DNA of 64,000 nt. It comes from Symbiodinium natans (Eukaryota > Sar > Dinophyceae > Suessiales > Symbiodiniaceae). Shown piece after piece: positions 40,481 through 50,985 of the stretch (positions are counted from its first letter, which is position 1; every line of letters starts with the position of its first letter). A program made the position numbers and the translations under genes. The notes beneath the pieces were generated by a model. That model was not told where the DNA came from and searched no databases. It saw only the letters and a program-made list of their open reading frames with translations. The stretch spans positions 2,526,525-2,590,524 of the forward strand of contig CAJNDS010000001.1 of assembly GCA_905221605.1 (NCBI GenBank), written 5' to 3'.

Positions 40481-41835
40481 GGGTATACAGGGCCCCCGGA
40501 GGCTCCGCCACGAAACGCAGCAAACCCGGTCGCTTTCCGGGTGGCGAACACAGGTTTTGGGGAAACGGGCTGGCGTTCATTTCTTTCGTATATTGGGTGC
40601 AAATGAACGCCGTTTTCTGTGGATCCCAGGCCCTAGAAAAGCCCCCCAAGTCCCCCAAGAAAAGGCTCAGAAGCCTTGATGTTGATTTGAGTCTGGCGTC
40701 CCTCAAAGCTGGATTGGACAGACTTCAGACTTCGCCTGGTGAGTGCAACATCTGTTGTGGTCTCATGCGTTTCAAAAAAGAGCCCTCCGGAAGATGCTAA
40801 AATACCGCAGAGCAAAGCAACACACCAACACGGCCTGCTGCCTTTGCGTGTGCTTGTCCTGCTGCGTAGTTGATGCCATGTTGACGGAAGCTCTTCAGTG
40901 GGGGTACCTTAACTAGCTTTCGTCCCAGGCCCTCACCCCCAAGTCCTGAACCCGGAGTCCCCCCCCCCAACAGACACCTGCTTTGGCCTTCTTCGCCGGT
41001 AAATTCGTGTGTGTGTGTGTGTTTTTTGGGGTGCCCGCTCTGAGGGGTCCTATGATGTAAGCTGTAACGTAGTAGCTGAAGGAACACTTTTTGGGAGACC
41101 AGGTTTATGGGCTTAGAATTTAGGGTTTAGGGTTCAGGGTTTAGGGTTTAGGGTTTAGGGTTATGAGTAGGGTCATACGACCTTGAATTAAGGTTATGTA
41201 TTTGGGGTCATAACACAAGTTACCCTACTTATAGTCCCAAGTCCAGACCCTAAACCCTGAACCTCCAAGAATGTTTCTTCAAGCCAAGCCCCCAACCAGC
41301 AAAACCCTGAACCCTGAACCTCCAAGTAGGGGTTCCGGGTTTAGGGTGTTTAGGGTACTTAGGGGGGTTTAGGTTTTAGGGTTTAGGGTTCAGGGTTTAT
41401 GGCTTAGGGTTTAGGGTTTAGGGTGTTTAGTTTTAGCAGCCAAGCTGCAAGCGTCTGAGCGCAGGACTGCAGGTAAACCAGGAGATCAATGGCCTGATGG
41501 GCACTGTCGTGGCATCTCGGTCCTGTTTTAAGGGGTAGACCCTCGAAGCGTACGTTGCCCCAAATACTGCCAGGTACCCTGAGTAGCCTAGGGTTTAGGG
41601 TTTGGGGTTTGGGGTGCAACTACCCTTAGACATTGCACTTGCACGAGAAGTCTGAGCCCTAGCTCCAAACTCTAAACCCTATTCCATAAACCCTAAACCC
41701 TACGGCACCTGCTTTTAGTGCATAGGTAGAACAAAAACCCACTCCCAAATTCACAAAACCCCCTAAACACCAAGCCTTCAGGGACTAAAGGAGGGACCCT
41801 GATAAGGGTCCTTAGGGGTTCTTGGGGGTTATTCA

Positions 41836-41962
41836 GGGGCTACTTAGGTATCTAGGGACTATATAAGGTATATACAAGGGTTATATGGGGACAAACAAGG
41901 GGCTACTTAGGTATATAGGGACTATATAAGGTATATACAAGGGTAAAAACAGGGACAACAAA
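41836..41962 (+). repeat. two tandem 63-bp units (GGGGCTACTTAGGTAT)
   Basis: Both units read GGGGCTACTTAGGTAT, AGGGACTATATAAGG and TATATACAAGGG. A related single unit is at 6290-6345. Followed by TTAAGGGTCCTTTCCAGGGG, also present at 6342. Confidence 0.8.
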
Positions 41963-42160
41963 ATTGAAATTAAGGGTCCTTTCCAGGGGCCCCTCCTTTT
42001 GCCCCTAACACCGCAACCTTTTGGTCCTTGAGCTCCGTGCCGGGTTTAGGGTTTATACAGGGTTTAGGGTTTTGGGTTAGAGTTTAGGGTTTAGGGTTAG
42101 AGTTTAGGGTCAACACCCTACACCCTCAAACTCAAATCTCATGCTCCCCCCCCCCAAGAG

Positions 42161-42232
42161 GCCTGGGACAAGGGCGAGGAGAGATGGAAGGCCGGGGCCG
42201 AAGACGTGCAAACATCTGGGCCTTACTTGGAG
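42161..42232 (+). CDS. PELNG/ERWK-repeat protein, exon
   Basis: After CCCCAAGAG: AWDKGEERWKAGAEDVQTSG then PYLE. The EERWKAxxED motif is the central strand of a repeat I recall from alga and protist proteins, PELNGxxGxV...ERWxVxLDDGxxKLL.xxNL. Exons at 45610, 56621, 42984, 44851, 54356 and 57511 encode other parts. The end of the island coincides with the left end (ACTTGGAGGTTC) of a TIR element. Confidence 0.55.
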
Positions 42233-42363
42233 GTTCCGGGTTTAGGGTTTAGGGTAGCTGTACTTAGAACTGTACTTCTAACCGTAAATTAGGGCACTTA
42301 AGGGGCTTACAAGTGGTTTAGAAGTACAGTATTAGCTGGTGAATAAGTACCATGAAACTCCCA
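42226..42363. mobile_element. TIR element, 'GGTTCATGGTACTTATTAACC' family
   Basis: Left end ACTTGGAGGTTC, then a short TTTAGGG stretch, GCTGTACTTAGAACTGTACT, and right end GCTGGTGAATAAGTACCATGAA. Best copy 55409-55544; others 54651-54793 (interrupted by telomeric units), half copy 6009-6037. Confidence 0.65.
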
Positions 42364-42561
42364 GGAGGCTTCATGGGGTTTGGCTTTAGGGTCTCCAGGG
42401 TTTTGGGTCTACAGGGTTTAGTATCTAGGGTTTAGGGTCTCCAGGGTTTGGGGCTTAGGGTTTCGGGTCTCGGGTTCTGGGTCTCCCAGGGTTTTGGGTA
42501 AACAGGGTTTTGGGTTTGGGGTTTAGGGTTTAGGGTTTACGGTTTACGGTTTAGGGTTTAG

Positions 42562-42598
42562 GAGCAGAAGGAGGAGAGGCACAAGAAGGAGGCCCAAG
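42562..42598 (+). CDS. candidate short exon
   Basis: After the last unit of a TTTAGGG array (acceptor TTTAG|G): EQKEERHKKEAQ, highly charged, then GCCCC (GC donor?). The acceptor is the telomeric repeat itself. Confidence 0.4.
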
Positions 42599-42983
42599 GC
42601 CCCAACCGAAGTAACAATCCTAAGCTCTAATCCCGGTTTCACAGACAGTTGCCACCTAAGGCCGTCTGACCTTTGCACCAATTTTATTACAAGGTTTGGG
42701 GTGCATGACTGTCTAAGGGAAGTTGCATGGCCCCTTATTTATATGGCCCCTCACCTTCTTCACAGGGTTCTGACGTATGGGCCCTTTGGTTTTTATAGGG
42801 TATGTGTGGGGTATAGAACTCCTTTTTTTCTCCCCCCCCAAAAAAAATAAGTACTCTTCCCTGTCAGGGCAATAAAGGGATTATCATCTTGTTATGTTTT
42901 GAGGGGCTCTGAAGCAAACAGTAGATAAGGGATCCCCAGTTGGCCCCAGCTAAGCCTGGCAACTTGTTGGCTTGAGGGTTCAG

Positions 42984-43068
42984 ATGCGACGTCCAGGTGC
43001 GCCTGGACGACGGGCAGGGGAAGCTTCTCAACGCCAGCAAGTTGCCGCTTGGATGGAAGCTGGGGGCG
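42984..43068 (+). CDS. PELNG/ERWK-repeat protein, LDDG exon
   Basis: After GAGGGTTCAG (or GTCCAG at 42995): VQVRLDDGQGKLLNASKLPL then GWKLGA and the donor GCG|GTGTTAGG. VRLDDGxxKLLxxxxL is the C-terminal half of the PELNG repeat. Confidence 0.6.
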
Positions 43069-44850
43069 GTGTTAGGGTTTTGTGTGTCCCTAAGCCCTGG
43101 GCCCTAAACCCTAAACCCTTTTGGGGTCTAGAGTTTAAGGTTTGCTAAATAAATCCCTCTCAGCAACAGTTGACTGCATAGTTCGATGGGGTCCTACATG
43201 GCTGGGGTTTTCCAGGGCTTTGGAGGCCCTAAACCCTAAACCCTAAACCCTAAACCCTAAACCCTAAACCCCCAGAACAAGGCCCAAGCACTGGGGTTTC
43301 ATTCAGGGTAACAAGGGCAGACCCCTTGAAGGGACCTTTTAATGTTTGCCCCATACGATGACCCCTTTATATCTCCACCCCCGAGCCCTAAACTGTATCC
43401 AAAACCCTAAACCCCAATTAAACCCTATACCCCTAAAGCCTAAACCCTAAACTCTAAACCCTAAACCCTACACCCTACACCCTAAACCCTAAACCCTAAA
43501 CCTTACAGCTCAAGCCCAGCGTGTGCAGGATACCTTGCGGCGCTCTCGGTGACGAAGGGTGCGGCTCCTGGTAGTACCGGAACCTGTTGGGGTTTTGGGG
43601 TTTAGGGTTTAGGGTTTGGGGTTTAGGGTTTAGGTTTTAGGGTTTAGGGCTTTGAGATGGCCAACCTACTGCCGTTACCCAAAATCTCAGAGGATCTGCC
43701 AGCATGACAGGAAGCACGAACTCACGCTGCTGCTGCGGAGACCGAAGCCCTCACTAAATCTGGTTTCTGGAGTACTATACTTTAGTACTGTTTTTGGTTC
43801 TGGGTTCCTATTATAGCTAACTAGAAAGTATGTACTTTGTTTTCCAGGGTCTACTCCAAAGTAGGGAGAATCTTGGTTAGCAACTCACTGCACATAGACA
43901 GGCCAAACAGTAGATCAGGCATATGGGGTTTCCCAAGTTAGGGGTACCTTATCTGAAGTATCCTTGGGGGTGTCCCTTATTCTCGTCAACCCCCATATTC
44001 TGTTCAATTCATGAGTGCGTGCGTGTGTGTATATATATATAATATCTATAAGTAAGATTTCATAAAGTGCCGAAGCTGTTTCAGCTGATGCGAAGTTCTT
44101 GTAGGACTTCCGTGAGAGAGCTATGAGAAAACTGAGCTGTGCAAGTTGTTGCAAGAAGCTTCTCTTTTCGGGTCCATATAGGGGTTACAGTAGTATAGGG
44201 TATATAATTTTAGGGGTCAATTCGTCTTCCAAGGAAACGGAGCAGGGCTTTACAAAATTCGGCTTTGGGGCCCTGGATGTTGTTTAGGGTTTAGGGTTTA
44301 GGGTTTAGTGTTTAGGGTTTAGGGTTTAGGGTTTAGGGTTAGGGTTTAGGCCCACTCTGGAACCCAGAGACTCTGCAATGACCCAGGCCAGGTATCTCCG
44401 TGGGCATGCGCGTGCGGATAACAGGCGGGAGACGACAAACCCTGTGACCTCTCAATAGGGTTTAGGGTTTAGGGTTTAGGGTTTAGGGTTTAGGGTTTAG
44501 GGTTTAGGGTTTAGGGTTTGGGGCTTAGGGCTTAGGGTTTAGGCTTTAGGGTGCAGGATGCCCAAAACTCCGAACCCCAAACCTTCATCTCCGCCCCCCT
44601 AATGTTTTAAGCCCACCGCAAGCAGGCTAGTGTGACCTTTGAGGCGTACTTGTGTTGTAGTAGCCCCTGAGACCCATTTTTCCCAATTACCATCCTGTGG
44701 GCTGAGACTTTCGACGTTGACCCGCCGAAGTCCCTAAACTGCAGAACCTATGCCAGGCGTCCTCAACTCCTCAACTCCTCTCAACCCTAAGCCCTAAACC
44801 CCAAACCCCGATGCTAAACTAAAGTACACAGATATTGGGCCTCCCTACAG

Positions 44851-44913
44851 CTCGTGCCAGGTGTCCGCACGAACCCTGAGCTTAACGGCCAACTCGGCAT
44901 CGTGCAGGCGCTG
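44851..44913 (+). CDS. PELNG/ERWK-repeat protein, PELNG exon
   Basis: 63 bp, phase 0: LVPGVRTNPELNGQLGIV then QAL, between CTCCCTACAG and CTG|GTTCAGGG. LxPGxRxxPELNGQxGxV is the N-terminal half of the repeat and the most recognisable motif of the family. Confidence 0.65.
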
Positions 44914-45609
44914 GTTCAGGGTTCAGGGTTTAGGACTTTTTTTGGGTTCAGTCCTACCCTAAACTCCAACAGTGTGGGTCTAGGGTTTAGGGTTTAGGCT
45001 TTAGGGTTTAGTGTTTAGCCTGTAGTCCGGATTGATATCCATGCTTCTACAGGGATTGTAAAGCAAAAGGGATCATGTTACTAATTACCCCTAAGCCCTA
45101 AACCCTATGGTAAACCCTAAACTCTAAACCCCAGCTGCCCGAAGCCCCTGGCCCAGTTGTCATGTTCTTCTGTTGGTTTTGGGTTTCGGGGGTGGGTTTA
45201 GGGTTTAGGGTTCAGGGATCAGGGATCAGGGATTAGGGCTAGGGCTCAGGGTTTAGGGTGTAGGGTTTAAGGTTTAGGGTTTAGGGTTTAGGGTTTAAGG
45301 TGTAGGCTGGGCTTCTGGAGCTTCGGCTGCCGTAAAAAAAAAAGCAATGTAAGTTTCTATGAGCACTATGAGCACGCCTAGACCTCTGGGCAGTTAGCTA
45401 TAGGTAACCCGTAACTCTAAACCCGAAGCAAAGCAACAATAATAAAACATAATAATATGAACCCCCCCCCAAAAAAAAGAAAACATCCCCGTATGTTTTC
45501 ACCCTAAACCCTATACCCTATACTCTATAATTTATACCCTAAACCGTGATTTTTGCAAAAGTCCTAGCAAACAGAGAACCTTAGAGCCATACGTCCGAAG
45601 TATCGGAAG

Positions 45610-45657
45610 GCCTGGACGGCGGACTCGGAGCGATGGCAGGTCGCCGGGAGGGCTTTG
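45610..45657 (+). CDS. PELNG/ERWK-repeat protein, ERWK exon
   Basis: After TATCGGAAG: AWTADSERWQVAGRAL, parallel to AWDKGEERWKAGAED at 42161. Both exons also start with GCCTGG in the DNA, consistent with exon duplication. A TTTAGGG-type stretch follows. Confidence 0.5.
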
Positions 45658-45790
45658 GGGTTTAGGGTTGGTTTAGGGTTTAAGGTTCAGGGTTAAGGGT
45701 TTGTGGCTTGGGGGCTTTTGTCGGGTTTTGGGTATTTCTTGCCTCAGCGTTTGAAGCCCCAAGCCCCTTGAAGACCTCAATCCCTGAGCC

Positions 45791-45891
45791 CTGGGATGTT
45801 CCCCCTTCTACTAGCAGTCCTCAATAGGGATTATAGTACCCCCCCCCCATTATAATCCCTACTAATGACTTGTTAGTAGACGGAACATCAA
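45791..45891. mobile_element. short TIR element, 'GGGATGTTCCCCCTTATACTA' family
   Basis: GGGATGTTCCCCCTTCTACTAG at the left; CTTGTTAGTAGACGGAACATC at the right; C-run of 11 at the centre. Confidence 0.75.
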
Positions 45892-45976
45892 ACCAGCTTG
45901 CGCCCCTTAAACCTGCCCCACGCCAGACGTAGTAGCTGAATGAGTACACCTTACACTTTTTGGGGATACAAGAACC

Positions 45977-46200
45977 CTAGGGACTCAGAGTAGGCCCTTA
46001 TTCCCTTTTCATAGGGTTTAGGTTCCCTTCTAGGCCAGGGTTTAGGGTTTAGGGTTTAGGGTTTAGGGTTTAGGGTTTAGGGTTTAGGGTTTAGGGTTTA
46101 GGGTTTAGGGTTTAGGGTTTAGGGTTTAGGGTTTAGGGTTTAGGGTTTAGGGTTTAGGGTTTAGGGTTCCTTCTTATGCCTAGGTCACTCTTCGGTCCAA
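45977..46200. mobile_element. 'GTAGGCCC' TIR element split by a TTTAGGG array
   Basis: Left half AGAGTAGGCCCTTATTCCC ... GGTTCCCTTCTAGGCC, then about 19 perfect TTTAGGG units (46035-46168), then the right half TTCCTTCTTATGCCTAGGTC ACTCTTCGGTCC. Compare the uninterrupted copy 57878-57992. Confidence 0.75.
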
Positions 46201-46499
46201 AATCCCCAGTATAACTGAAAGTCTACACTTCTTTGGGGGGCCTCTGTTCTCAGGTAAGCCAAACAAGTTTGAAATCCCGAGCCCTAAACCCTAAACCCTA
46301 AACCCTAAACCCTAGACCCTAGACCCTAAACCCTAAACCCTAAACCCTCCTCAGGGCCCTCATCCCGATCGGTTGGGGTTTCAGAGCGAAGGTTGAGGGG
46401 AGGATCTTCGGGTCCAGGGTTCAGGGTTTAGGGGTTTAGGGCTTAGGGCTTAGGGTTTAGGATTTGCTGTTTAGGGTTTAGGGTTTTAGGGCCTTTGAG

Positions 46500-46595
46500 T
46501 TTAGGGTTTAGGGTTTAGGGTTTAGGGTTTAGGGTTTAGGGTTTAGGGTTTAGGGTTTAGGGTTTAGGGTTTAGGGTTTAGGGTTTAGGGCCTTA
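46500..46595 (+). repeat. (TTTAGGG)n array
   Basis: Thirteen units between degenerate telomeric sequence (46415-46620). Confidence 0.95.
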
Positions 46596-46970
46596 GGGTT
46601 TAGGGTTCCAGGCTAAGGGTTTTAGGGCCCTCCAAGCTTCGGGTGTAGGACGGGTAGGGAGGCCGGGCGGGCGGGGGGGGGAGGAGGATGCACTGCCACT
46701 TCAACGACAGCACCAAAGGCTGAGCCCAAACGATTTCCAACACTATCCCTTGCAGCTATAGTCCCTAACCCTAGACCCTGAAGCCTAAACCCTAAAGTGT
46801 ACTGCAATTAACCCACTCAACATACATTCTAATCAAACAGGCCCTGGAGAGTCTTAAGCCCCAAAATCCTAAACCCTAAACGCTAAACCCCAAACCCTAA
46901 GCCAGAAGCCCTAAGCCCTCAACCCCAAGCCCTACTGTTTATAGCCTAGTATTGCTCCTGTCTTCGGGAG

Positions 46971-47022
46971 GTCCTACTGGAGAATGGCCTCGCCAAAGGC
47001 ATCAGGCGCCAAGAGCGGGGAT
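46971..47022 (+). CDS. candidate exon
   Basis: Frame EVLLENGLAKGIRRQERG (ankyrin-helix-like) after CTTCGGGAG; another frame is open too. A GATGTAGGG stretch follows. Confidence 0.3.
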
Positions 47023-47087
47023 GTAGGGGTTCAGGGTTTTCGGGTAATTTGGGGGCTCCGGCATACCCTCAACCCTCAACCCTAAGC

Positions 47088-47207
47088 CCTAAGCCCTGGG
47101 CCCTAAGCCCGAAGCCCTAGGCCCTAAGCCCTAGGCCCTAAGCCCTAAGCCCTAAGCCCTAAGCCCTAAGCCCTAAGCCCTAAGCCCTAAGCCCTAAGCC
47201 CTAACCC
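47088..47207 (-). repeat. CCCTAAG variant array
   Basis: Homogeneous run of CCCTAAG with a few CCCTAGG. The reverse-strand version (CTTAGGG) makes a longer array at 48718-48866. Confidence 0.95.
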
Positions 47208-47314
47208 TACTTAGGGTGTCGGCTTGCATGCTGCGGGGCTCTTCAGGGTTTAAGCCGGCGGGGCTTGCGTTGGTTCGGGGATGTGGCAAGCCGTCACCTC
47301 AGTCCGAATCCTGG

Positions 47315-47418
47315 TAGTAGTTTAGGGTTTAGGGTTTAGGTTTTAGGGCTTAGGGTTTAGGGTTTAGGGTTTAGGGTTTAGGGTTTAGGGTTTAGGGTTT
47401 AGGGTTTAGGGTTTAGGG
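47315..47418 (+). repeat. (TTTAGGG)n array
   Basis: About 14 units, nearly perfect. Confidence 0.95.
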
Positions 47419-47557
47419 AACCTTTAGCCTTTTTGGGGTAGTATAATCCCCTTATAATCCCAAAGGCGAACCTGTAATTCCCCCAGGTTACTGGACAACT
47501 AAGGAGTTTAGAGACAGCAATCCCCGACACCTAGACCTTGAACCCTAAGCCCCAAAC

Positions 47558-47660
47558 TTGGGATGCTCCCCCTTATACTAACAGTCCTTAATGGGGATTA
47601 TAGTGCCCCTTATTCAATTTGTTACTAGGGACTGTTAGTATAAGGGGGGGAACATCCCAA
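47558..47660. mobile_element. short TIR element, best copy of 'GGGATGTTCC' family
   Basis: 103 bp. Left TTGGGATGCTCCCCCTTATA CTAACAGTCC, right GGACTGTTAGTATAAGGGGG GGAACATCCCAA. Inverted ends of about 33 bp; the interior is a second inverted pair (GGGGATTATAGTGCCCC). A classic MITE shape with no coding capacity. Confidence 0.85.
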
Positions 47661-48407
47661 CCCCAAACCTTAAACCCTTCCAACCCCTAAAGCCCCAAAA
47701 TGCCTCAAGCTCAAACCCCAAGCCGTGAAGCGTTTAGGGTTTAGGGTTTGGGGTTTAGGGTTCAGAGTGTAGGGCTTATAAGGCCCAAAGTGAACGCAAA
47801 AATCTTTGAGCCTGAAGGCAACAGCATCCAAAAACCCTCAAAACCCTGCCAAACCCGAAGCTTTTAAGAACCCCTGAAGCCCAGGATCATTAGGGCTTCG
47901 GATTGTTTTGGCGCTTTGGGGGCGCAATCTTGGGATTTAGGGTTTATTGAAATTATTCAGGGCTCAGGTCCAGCGAAAGTTTCGAGGAAAGTTTTGAGGA
48001 GGTTCGGTGAGTTTCGGTTTTTAACCTTTTGAATAATTTCAAGTTACAGGGGGCTTGAGGGTTTAGGGTTTCGGGTTTCTGTCAGGGTTTCATCTTCCCG
48101 CGCAGATGTCCTTTCCACATCCTCCTTACGGGCTTTCCCATCCCAAACATTTTCTAGGGCCCAGAGCAGGCGCTTGTTGCCGTTTTTTGGGGTGTAGGTT
48201 CCCTTATAAGGCCTTTAAACCGAAAAGGGTGCTTGCACTCTTTTTCCCTGCTTACTCTTGGGTCTAGTTCTAGGTTCTAGGTTGTTGCTCTTCTTCTCGG
48301 GGGTTCCTGTCTGCATTGCTGTTGCGCCTTCACACGATGTTCCTTGTTACTTGTGTCTTTCCTCTCTTCTTTTATCTTGGGATTGCCCCCCTTCCCTCCC
48401 TCCCCCG

Positions 48408-48592
48408 CCCCTAAACCCTAAACCCTAAACCCTAAACCCTAAACCCTCAGCCCTCAGCCCTCAGCCCTCAACCCTCATCCTAAACCCTAAACCCGCACCC
48501 CTAAACCCTAAACCCTAAACCCTAAACCCTAAACCCTAAACCCTAAACCCTAAACCCTAAACCCTAAACCCTAAACCCTAAATCCTATTCAT
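48408..48592 (-). repeat. (CCCTAAA)n array with CCCTCAG block
   Basis: CCCTAAA units, three or four CCCTCAG/CCCTCAA units near 48445-48475, then about 14 perfect units. Confidence 0.95.
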
Positions 48593-48622
48593 TCGCACAA
48601 AAAGGGCTCGGATTCGGGCCAG

Positions 48623-48698
48623 GGATGAGAGCTGAGTTCTGCTCGGGCACCGGGATGCGAATGCCGCCGCTTCTTGTGAAGATCCGTACATTGCTTGG
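48623..48698 (+). CDS. candidate exon
   Basis: After GATTCGGGCCAG: MRAEFCSGTGMRMPPLLVKI then RTLL and the donor TTG|GGTTTAGGG. C-strand array before, G-strand after; no stop in this frame, stops in the others. No domain. Confidence 0.45.
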
Positions 48699-48717
48699 GT
48701 TTAGGGTTTAGGATTTA

Positions 48718-48866
48718 GGGCTTAGGGCTTAGGGCTTAGGGCTTAGGGCTTAGGGCTTAGGGCTTAGGGCTTAGGGCTTAGGGCTTAGGGCTTAGGGCTT
48801 AGGGCTTAGGGCTTAGGGCTTAGGGCTTAGGGCTTAGGGCTTAGGGCTTAGGGCTTAGGGCTTAGG
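48718..48866 (+). repeat. CTTAGGG variant array
   Basis: About 21 consecutive CTTAGGG units with almost no exceptions, embedded between TTTAGGG units. One T to C change has been spread across the whole block. Confidence 0.95.
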
Positions 48867-49142
48867 GGGTTTAGGGTTTAGGGTTTAGGGTTCAGGGTTT
48901 AGGGTTTAGGGTTTAGGGTTTAGGGGTTGGGTTTAGAGTTTAGGGTGCAGGCTTTAGGGGTGTAGAGTCTAGGGTTTAGGGATTAGGGTTTAGGGTTTAG
49001 GGTTTAGGGTGTGGTGGCGGCTGTGGTGCCGGCTGTCCTCACCTGAGTGCGAGCAGCGCGCAGCAGAGGCTCGTTGATGGAAACGCTTGCCGACGAGACA
49101 ATGCCCGAACCCTTGAATCATGAAACCCACGCTAAGGATCCA

Positions 49143-49229
49143 TGTACCTATGTGGTATATACTTGGGCCTAAAGCTACTTTTCAGGAACCCCGTTAATGA
49201 AGGCCCAAGTAGATACTATGTAGGTAATG
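49143..49229. mobile_element. 87-bp TIR element in front of an exon
   Basis: GTACCTATGTGGTATATACTT GGGCCT at the left and AGGCCCAAGTAGATACTATG TAGGTA at the right are inverted copies of about 26 bp. The acceptor of the next coding island lies 15 bp further on. Confidence 0.7.
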
Positions 49230-49244
49230 AATCCTTAGGCGAAG

Positions 49245-49333
49245 CAAGACAGAAGCGACAGAAGCAGCTGATTGGGAAACAGCATGAGGATGAAAACAGA
49301 CAACTGACAATGCCCCTTGTCGTGGGACTTAAG
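49245..49333 (+). CDS. candidate exon
   Basis: After TAGGCGAAG: QKRQKQLIGKQHEDENRQL then TMPLVVGLK and the donor AAG|GTCCAC. Charged, coding-like, no domain. The upstream intron seems to consist mostly of the TIR element. Confidence 0.5.
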
Positions 49334-49928
49334 GTCCACAGGTATATCCCTAAACCGTAAACCCTAAACCCTAAACCCGAAACCCTAAACCCTAAACCCA
49401 TGGAGGCCTCCCAAAGATTCGGGGTCCTTCTTCGGGGGTCTTTTTTCAAGGGGAATTCGAAACCTTGAAGCCCTAGTATCGGGGACCAGAGTTCCCGCCT
49501 TGAAGCCGTAAGCGGTTTAGGGTTTAGGGTTTAGGGTTTGGGGTTTAGGGTTTAGGGTTTAGGGTTTCAGGCTTTAGGCTTTAGGAGCTTGGCATCGTAG
49601 TACTGTTGAAGGAAGATTCCTTGTTAGCTACAGGGAAAAGTATCCTGGCCCCATCAATGCAACCCAGCAGCCTTGGGCCCCCTAAAAGCCTCAAAACCTG
49701 AACCTCTAAGCTCTAAGCCCTCAACCCAAAACCAAGCCCATAACCCTAAACCCGAGAACCTAAGACCCGTAACCCTCACCTCCAAAAACCCTAGCTCAAC
49801 CCGGAACCTAAACCCTCCAACCCGAAAGCCTAAACCCCTAACCCCTAAACCCCCTGACCCTAAACTCCTAAACCCTCACCTCCAAAACTTCTCCGAGACC
49901 TGGGGGGCGGAGGCCGACAAACCTCGAG

Positions 49929-49983
49929 ATCGTCGACGAGACCCAGTTGGACAGCGAGAGGCTTCTCAACGTGGGCTTTTGGG
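49929..49983 (+). CDS. probable PELNG/ERWK-family exon
   Basis: After ACCTCGAG: IVDETQLDSERLLNVGFWG, weakly like the xxxLDxxxKLLxxxNL end of the repeat. An overlapping frame (WGAEADKPRDRRRDPVGQ) is also open. The downstream TTTAGGG-like stretch starts GTTTTAGGG. Confidence 0.35.
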
Positions 49984-50301
49984 GGTTTTAGGGTGCTCAC
50001 TCCCTTGATTCGGGAGTACTCCTTTTAGGGTTCAGGGTTTAGGGTTTAGGGTTTTAGGGTTTAGGGTTTAGGGTTTAGGGTGTAGGGTTTGCTTCAGGGG
50101 TGTAAGTATGATGTTCCAGACATTCCCGGGTTCGAGGCCTTCGTTCGGGGTGAAGAATGAGCCGCCCTAAGCCCTCTGCGCCCTAAAACCCTAAAACCCT
50201 CAAATCCCTCAAAACCCTAAAGGCCCTAAGAACCCTGAAACCCTGAAACCCCTACACCCTGAACCCTGACCCCCTGAACCCTTTGTCCCACCCTGCGAGG
50301 T

Positions 50302-50356
50302 AGGGTTTAGGGTTTAGGGTTTAGGGTTTAGGGTTTAGGGTTTAGGGTTTAGGGGT
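50302..50356 (+). repeat. (TTTAGGG)n array
   Basis: Seven perfect units after GAGGTAGGG. Confidence 0.95.
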
Positions 50357-50396
50357 TTTGAGGGCTCCTCGAACGTTCTGAGGCTTGGCAGCCCAG

Positions 50397-50590
50397 TGGT
50401 ACCCTTTTCCCTTGTTTATTGGTTCAAGGTTCCCTTACAATTTAGAAAGTAACCCTAAACCCTAAACCCTAAACCCTAAACCCTCAACCCTAAACCCTGA
50501 ACCCTAGACCCTAAACCCTAAACCCTAAACCCTAAACCCAAAAAGGGTGCCTTTTTATCATGATATGGTTACTGAGCTACTAAGAAGGCC
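50397..50590. mobile_element. 'GTAGGCCC' TIR element split by a CCCTAAA array
   Basis: Left part GTACCCTTTTCCCTTG ... GGTTCCCTTACAATTTAGAAAG; then CCCTAAA units 50450-50538; then AAAAAGGGTGCCTTTTTATC ATGATATGGTTACTGAGC. In the uninterrupted copies the same two halves are adjacent. Confidence 0.65.
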
Positions 50591-50904
50591 ACAAAGCAGC
50601 AGAATGACACCCCGAGGAGCTATATAGTCTGTTGTTGAACTAGCAGCACAGTTTAGGGTTTAGGGTTTAGGGTTTAGGGTTTAGGGTTTAGGGTTTAGGG
50701 TTTATAACCAGGGGGAGCTCGCTCTCTTCTGGTGGCAAGCAAGAGTAGTGACGCAATGGTGACAATTTTCCTGGCAATCCTGCACCGCCAGAGCAAGTCA
50801 GGGGCGCCATCGAATATCGAGAGACAAGGCATGCTACGACTCTACTACTAAACCCTAAACCCTAAACCCCAAACCCTAAACCCTAAACCCTAAACCGCCT
50901 CCAG

Positions 50905-50985
50905 GTTGAAGGATGCAAGGCTTGATGCCTCTCCCGTCAGCGTGGGAGAGCCCGTGCGACCTGGCCGAAATTGCTTGCTTACCCT
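50905..50985 (+). CDS. candidate exon
   Basis: After CGCCTCCAG: LKDARLDASPVSVGEPVRPG then RNCLLTL; only this frame is open. C-strand array upstream, G-strand downstream. No domain. Confidence 0.45.
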
